Origin: Sphingobacteriales bacterium 44-15
GTDB lineage: Bacteria > Bacteroidota > Bacteroidia > Chitinophagales > Chitinophagaceae
Direction: 5' to 3'
DNA length: 64,000 nucleotides
Assembly: GCA_001899685.1 (NCBI GenBank)
Contig: MKWG01000011.1
Coordinates: 270,925-334,924, forward strand
A model generated the notes under the pieces. The model made no database searches. It had not been told where the DNA came from and was given only the letters and a program-made list of their open reading frames with translations. Shown one piece after another: positions 60,203-64,000 of this stretch (position 1 is the first letter of the stretch; each line of letters begins with the position of its first letter). Made by a program: the position numbers and the translations under genes.

Positions 60203-62623
60203 ATGAAAATATTTTGTTTCACAGCAATACTATTTCATAACCTTATGTCAGCAAATAATCTTACTGCCGGGATATACAGGGTACGTGCCTTTGTTTTAAT
60301 ATCAATACTATCGTGTAGTCTCTGTCCGCTCAAATATGTATCTGCGCAGCAGGTGCAGCTCAAAGACGCTGTAACCATGATCTCTGCATCCGTGCCTTCT
60401 CCCATGCACCAGACCGTAGAGAAAGTGCTTCGTGAAGAAATAAGCAGGCGGACAGGCATTCAGCTAAAGCAGGCAGGTCACTGGCCCGCAAAGAATACTC
60501 CTGTTATAGCCATCGCGCTCGCTTCGGATGCGGAGCTGGATGGTATAGCTGTTCCGGTTGTTGCAGATAAGGGCAGCGCTATGTATAAGCCCGAAGGGTT
60601 CCGTGTTGTTACACAATCTGCTGCCCGCGGCAGCATTACCTGGATCATAGGTGCTGACAGCCGTGGTGTATTGTTTGGCGCCGGCTGGCTATTGCGCAAC
60701 CTGCAGATGACTAAGCGCACGCTTCAGTTAGATGCACCTGCAGATATGACTTCTTCGCCCGCCTATCCCATACGGGGTCATCAGTTGGGCTACAGGAATA
60801 CCGCTAATTCCTATGATGCCTGGACGCCGGCCCAGTTTGAGCAGTATATCCGCGACCTTGCTATTTTCGGTACTAATGCCATTGAAGGCATTCCCTTTCA
60901 TGAAGATGACAATCCAAGCCCGCATTTTACCATCTCCGCCGCAGCCATGCGGGTAAAGATCAGCGAAATATGCCAGGCTTATGATATGGATTACTGGGTA
61001 TGGACACCCGCTACTTTTGATCTCACGGATAAGGCTAAACGACAGGCGGAGCTGGATATGCATGAGGCTTTTTACAAAGCCTGCCCGCGGCTTGATCATA
61101 TCTTCTTTCCAGGCGGCGACCCAGGCGATAACCATCCTGCTGAAGTAATGCCTTTCCTGAAAGACCTGCACGACAGGCTGGTGAAATATCACCCCAATGC
61201 AAAGATCTGGATATCGCTCCAGGGTTTCAGTGAAGAGCAGGTGGATTATTTCTACCAGTACCTGCGCAGGTATCAGCCCGCCTGGCTGGAAGGCGTGGTA
61301 TCTGGTCCCGGCAGCCCGCCGATAGCGCAGACGCGTTACCGCCTGCCTGCAAAGTATAAGCACAGGGAATATCCTGATATTACACATTCCGTTCGCTGCG
61401 AATTTCCGGTAGCCCGCTGGGACCAGGCTTATGCGCTCACCCTGGGAAGGGAATCTGTCAACCCGCGCCCCTTTGCTTTTTCCAGGATACAGCAGACTTA
61501 TGCGCCGTTTACCGATGGCTTTGTATCTTATTCAGACGGTTGCCATGACGATATTAATAAAGTAGTTTGGAGCATAGGCGCCTGGGATCCCGGCAAGGAT
61601 GTCAACGAAGTACTGGAAGAATATGCACGGTTCTTTTTCGGGGCTGGGTTTGAAAAAAACGTAGCCGCTGGTATAGCAGCGCTGGAGCAGAACTGGAACG
61701 GACCGCTTGCGGAAAATGGTGGGGTAGAAGCGGCTTTTTCTTTCTGGACCACACTTGAGAAACAGCATCCGGAACTCTCAGGCAACTGGCGCTGGCAGAT
61801 GCTCCTGTTGCGGGCATATTATGATACTTATACAAGAAGAAGGCTGATATATGAACAGGGACTGGAGCAAACAGCCAACACTTTGCTCGCTTCAGCAGCC
61901 CCTGCTGATCTTTCCGCTGTAATGGATAGCGCATTGAGCGTGGTAAACCGGGCTGACAGATCACCGGTATCGCCTGAACTTCGTAAAAAGATCGGCGATC
62001 TCTGTGAAGCGCTTTATAAGTCCATAGGGCTGCAAACCAGTGTGCCGCTTTACAAGGCCCGCGGCTATGAAAGAGGCGCAGTGCTTGATTTTGTGGACTA
62101 CCCGCTTAACAACAGGTGGTGGCTGGCAGATGAGTTTAAAAAGATCAAAGCAATGGCTGATAGAACTGCAGCCTACAAACGGGTACAACAGATCAGCCAC
62201 TGGGAGCACCCCGGCCCGGGCAGTTACTATGATGATGTTTCAAGCGTGAGCAAAGGTCCCCGGGTTGAGACTATTTCTGATGATGCTACCGATATTGCGT
62301 GGTGGGACGATGGCAGGAGCCGCCAGAGGTTATCCTTCCAGACCTTTCAAAGAAGTCCGCGACTGCAGTATACTGATCTGGATCCCAATGGTCGTTACAA
62401 AATACAGGTTTGCGGACAAGGGGATGCTTTATTATGTGTTGATGGTCAAAGATTATCGCCTGTTATTTATAATAAAGATGGAGATGGTTTCAAGGAATGG
62501 ATCATACCATTAAGCGCCACCGGCGACGGGAAGATCTCGGTTAGTTTTGATGAACCCGAAGAGTCCGGCCTCAACTGGCGAAAACACTCGAAGATCTCTG
62601 ATATATGGCTGATCAGGGAATAG
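60203..62623 (+). CDS. Large exported glycoside hydrolase, TIM-barrel type (family uncertain)
   Basis: This ~806-aa protein has an N-terminal hydrophobic export region (FVLISILSCSLCPLKYVSAQ). Residues ~50-165 resemble the alpha/beta domain that precedes GH20, GH67 and GH84-type catalytic barrels (ADSRGVLFGAGWLLRNLQM). The barrel begins SPAYPIRGHQLGYRNTANSYDAWTPAQFEQYIRDLAIFGTNAIE and has DHIFFPGGDPGDNHPAEVMPFLKDL, a likely active-site loop with acidic residues. The C-terminal ~120 residues are a beta sandwich. I cannot place it in one family; alpha-glucuronidase-like is possible. Start is ATG at 60203, with 60245 as alternative. Confidence 0.7.
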   Translation: MKIFCFTAILFHNLMSANNLTAGIYRVRAFVLISILSCSLCPLKYVSAQQVQLKDAVTMISASVPSPMHQTVEKVLREEISRRTGIQLKQAGHWPAKNTPVIAIALASDAELDGIAVPVVADKGSAMYKPEGFRVVTQSAARGSITWIIGADSRGVLFGAGWLLRNLQMTKRTLQLDAPADMTSSPAYPIRGHQLGYRNTANSYDAWTPAQFEQYIRDLAIFGTNAIEGIPFHEDDNPSPHFTISAAAMRVKISEICQAYDMDYWVWTPATFDLTDKAKRQAELDMHEAFYKACPRLDHIFFPGGDPGDNHPAEVMPFLKDLHDRLVKYHPNAKIWISLQGFSEEQVDYFYQYLRRYQPAWLEGVVSGPGSPPIAQTRYRLPAKYKHREYPDITHSVRCEFPVARWDQAYALTLGRESVNPRPFAFSRIQQTYAPFTDGFVSYSDGCHDDINKVVWSIGAWDPGKDVNEVLEEYARFFFGAGFEKNVAAGIAALEQNWNGPLAENGGVEAAFSFWTTLEKQHPELSGNWRWQMLLLRAYYDTYTRRRLIYEQGLEQTANTLLASAAPADLSAVMDSALSVVNRADRSPVSPELRKKIGDLCEALYKSIGLQTSVPLYKARGYERGAVLDFVDYPLNNRWWLADEFKKIKAMADRTAAYKRVQQISHWEHPGPGSYYDDVSSVSKGPRVETISDDATDIAWWDDGRSRQRLSFQTFQRSPRLQYTDLDPNGRYKIQVCGQGDALLCVDGQRLSPVIYNKDGDGFKEWIIPLSATGDGKISVSFDEPEESGLNWRKHSKISDIWLIRE

Positions 62624-62666
62624 TAAGATTGAAATGGCATTTAAATTAACTGAGTTGGATAACAGC

Positions 62667-62696
62667 AAAATATGAGACATATCTCATATTTTTTAG
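62667..62696 (+). terminator. Rho-independent terminator after the glycoside hydrolase gene
   Basis: AAATATGAGA-CATA-TCTCATATTT is a perfect 10-bp stem followed by a T run, 44 nt after the stop codon. Confidence 0.8.
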
Positions 62697-62741
62697 TCGC
62701 AGATACGCAGATTTGATCTGTGCATCTGTACTATTTCTGCC

Positions 62742-62786
62742 ATCTCACCTTTTACGCCTCACGTTTCACCTTTCTCGTCTCACTTT
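62742..62786 (+). repeat. Heptanucleotide array
   Basis: Six successive words TCTCACC, TTTTACG, CCTCACG, TTTCACC, TTTCTCG, TCTCACT show the same pyrimidine-rich pattern with drift at two or three positions per word. Confidence 0.8.
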
Positions 62787-62868
62787 ATTGTCCCGGCTCC
62801 GCCGCTCCGGTGAGGCGATAGTGGCGACGCTCCGTTCAACTGCTGAACAACTATTGAACACAGCCATA

Positions 62869-62900
62869 GGGTTTCCAGCCTTTCTAAGGTTGGAAACCCT
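62869..62900. repeat. Inverted repeat of the GGTTTCCA type
   Basis: GGGTTTCCAGCCTT and AAGGTTGGAAACCC (one mismatch) flank a short TCT loop. No T-tract follows. Confidence 0.55.
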
Positions 62901-62926
62901 TGGGAGATATGTTCTTCCATGAACTA

Positions 62927-62946
62927 ATCCTTACATTTGTAAGGAT
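62927..62946. repeat. Perfect palindrome ATCCTTACA/TGTAAGGAT
   Basis: Arms of 9 bp flank a 2-bp centre. The sequence contains TACATTTG (62932-62939), a full -7 match, about 140 bp before the rhomboid gene, so it may be an operator over a promoter or only a hairpin. Confidence 0.45.
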
Positions 62947-62976
62947 CGTACTGTTGGGAATACAATGGTAGCAGCT

Positions 62977-63080
62977 CAATCAAATGCCTGTATGGTATCG
63001 TGAAAAGTGAGACGTGAGAGGATAAAGCGAAAGGACAATAGTGATATTCACTATTCACTTTTCACGCAGCAATAGCCTAT
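62977..63080. repeat. Folded heptanucleotide element E3
   Basis: The left end CTGTATGGTATCGTGA (62988-63003) is shared with E1 and E2. The core has GTGAAAA, GTGAGAC, GTGAGAG words and an ATAGTGA-TA-TTCACTAT palindrome. The right end CACGCAGCAATAGC resembles E1. It ends 1 nt before the rhomboid ATG. Confidence 0.75.
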
Positions 63081-63081
63081 T

Positions 63082-63927
63082 ATGACAATTACAGAGATAC
63101 TCAGCCTGTTGATCATCGCGGCGAATATATACGTTTCTTACCGGGGATTTAAAGACAGTGAATTTTACAACCGCTATGCATTTGAGGTGGAAAAAGTTAT
63201 TGTGTACAGGCAATACGACCGCCTGGTCACTTCCGGCTTCCTGCATGTCAACTGGACGCACCTCATCTTTAATATGATCTCCCTGTATCTCTTCAGCACC
63301 AGCCTGGCGGGGCAGTTGGAGGTATTTTCTTACCTGCTGATTTATTTTGGGAGCCTTATTGCCGGGAATCTTTTTTCACTGGTATTGCATAAAAAAGATA
63401 GCGACTACAGTTCTGTCGGCGCTTCAGGGGCGGTCAGCGGTATCATCTTTGCTTCCATTGCACTTTTTCCCGGCTTTAATATCGGGTTATTGTTTTTGCC
63501 TGTAGCTTTTCCCGCCTGGATATTCGGACTGGCATTTATACTCTACTCCGTATACGGCATCCGTTCCCGCAGCAATAATATTGGTCATGAGGCGCATCTC
63601 GGCGCTGCCGTGGCGGGTATGCTGATCGCGATATTGCTGGAGCCTTCAGTGCTGGCATACAATTATTTCCCTATCCTTGTCATTCTCATTCCTTGTATTG
63701 TATTTATCTATATCATCATCAAAATGCCCCATTATCTTTTTGTAGATAATCTTTTTTACAAAAGACATAGCCGCTCCTATACTATTGAAGACCGGTACAA
63801 TACTCAAAAGATAGACATGCAGAAAAAGGTGGACCAGATACTGGAAAAAATCCACCAGAAAGGCATGAACAGCCTTACTAAAAAAGAAAAGGAGATCCTT
63901 GATGAATATTCAAAGACAACGCGTTGA
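63082..63927 (+). CDS. Rhomboid family intramembrane serine protease
   Basis: This 281-aa protease has about six hydrophobic helices. HVNWTHLIFNMISLYLFS (~53-70) is the rhomboid N-terminal motif. The nucleophile is in SSVGASGAVSGIIFAS (Ser ~117) and the catalytic His in IGHEAHLGAAVAGMLIAILL (~169-188). A soluble C-terminal tail (~225-281) ends in a charged LTKKEKEILDEYS helix, as in many Bacteroidota rhomboids. Substrate unknown. The start lies directly after repeat element E3, which occupies the ribosome-binding region. Confidence 0.93.
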   Translation: MTITEILSLLIIAANIYVSYRGFKDSEFYNRYAFEVEKVIVYRQYDRLVTSGFLHVNWTHLIFNMISLYLFSTSLAGQLEVFSYLLIYFGSLIAGNLFSLVLHKKDSDYSSVGASGAVSGIIFASIALFPGFNIGLLFLPVAFPAWIFGLAFILYSVYGIRSRSNNIGHEAHLGAAVAGMLIAILLEPSVLAYNYFPILVILIPCIVFIYIIIKMPHYLFVDNLFYKRHSRSYTIEDRYNTQKIDMQKKVDQILEKIHQKGMNSLTKKEKEILDEYSKTTR

Positions 63928-63967
63928 GAAACCATACAAGGCGGGATATACAACGTTGAATAGGAGT

Positions 63968-64000
63968 CTATCGTTTGCTGTTTCACTTTTATCGTTTCGC
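63968..64000 (+). repeat. Heptanucleotide array at the window edge (partial)
   Basis: Words TATCGTT, TGCTGTT, TCACTTT, TATCGTT run to the end of the window, 40 bp after the rhomboid stop. The element continues outside. Confidence 0.6.

Larger units (their letters stand above)
62624..63081. other. 458-bp repeat-dense gap; no gene
   Basis: In order: a terminator (62667-62696), a heptanucleotide array (62742-62786), an inverted repeat (62869-62900), a 9-bp-arm palindrome (62927-62946) and element E3 (62977-63080). No open frame is convincing. Confidence 0.65.

Overview
The window looks like a chromosomal segment of a member of the Bacteroidota, probably class Chitinophagia (family Chitinophagaceae-like). 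The evidence is gene content and signals: a ThrA(AK-HSD fusion)-ThrB-ThrC operon, a one-piece cytochrome b SdhC with SdhA/SdhB of the Bacteroidota type, a fused HisB, a TonB receptor with a carboxypeptidase-like N-terminal domain, DUF1080 and GH29/GH32 secreted hydrolases, weak Shine-Dalgarno sites, and many TAnnTTTG promoter boxes. The species is not identifiable from the sequence alone. Layout: 0.1-5.1 kb is the threonine operon, preceded by a leader peptide rich in Thr and Ile codons. 5.3-9.95 kb holds a conserved hypothetical gene and succinate dehydrogenase sdhCAB, interrupted between sdhA and sdhB by a four-helix-bundle (S23/bIVP) gene. 10.0-17.3 kb holds a PLP desulfhydrase-like enzyme, a secreted protein, lipB, an ABC-F ATPase, a two-PAS histidine kinase and an M50 protease. 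17.4-19.8 kb has pepT followed by a small accessory patch: a HepT/MntA toxin-antitoxin pair and a DUF5053-like pseudogene. 19.9-26.5 kb has a GH32 fructanase, gcvP, a sterol-desaturase-like protein and a YkgJ protein. 26.7-31.4 kb has a KefB-type antiporter converging on a folK-deoxynucleoside kinase-MFS operon. 31.5-37.1 kb has sppA, an ABC permease without its ATPase, an SRPBCC protein, an acyl-CoA dehydrogenase and a YggS protein. 37.5-42.3 kb is a minus-strand block of mostly exported hydrolases (GH29, DUF1080, GDPD, EEP) plus msrC. 42.5-46.9 kb holds thyA-folA-methyltransferase, pntAA-pntAB (no pntB) and a thioesterase. 47.1-51.7 kb holds a dipeptide epimerase, a TPP-riboswitch-controlled TonB receptor and a GIN-domain protein. 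52.2-57.3 kb has a self-regulated HTH pair, hisB, DUF4407, a GbsR/MarR regulator and an SDR epimerase. 57.4-64 kb has a lipoprotein esterase, a C70-like peptidase, a large glycoside hydrolase and a rhomboid protease. The most striking feature is not a gene. At least 17 intergenic gaps are filled with degenerate arrays whose sequence changes from locus to locus but whose repeat period stays at 7 nt. Many consist of purine-rich words (GTGARNN-like) followed by complementary words, so they fold on themselves. Three of these loci share conserved outer ends, and a separate 103-bp MITE-like palindromic element is present in two copies. Related period-8 arrays in inverted orientation flank the four-helix-bundle gene inside the sdh operon. 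Several genes also carry a TAnnTTTG box exactly 4 nt before ATG, which suggests leaderless transcripts. No tRNA, rRNA, CRISPR array or complete insertion sequence was recognised.
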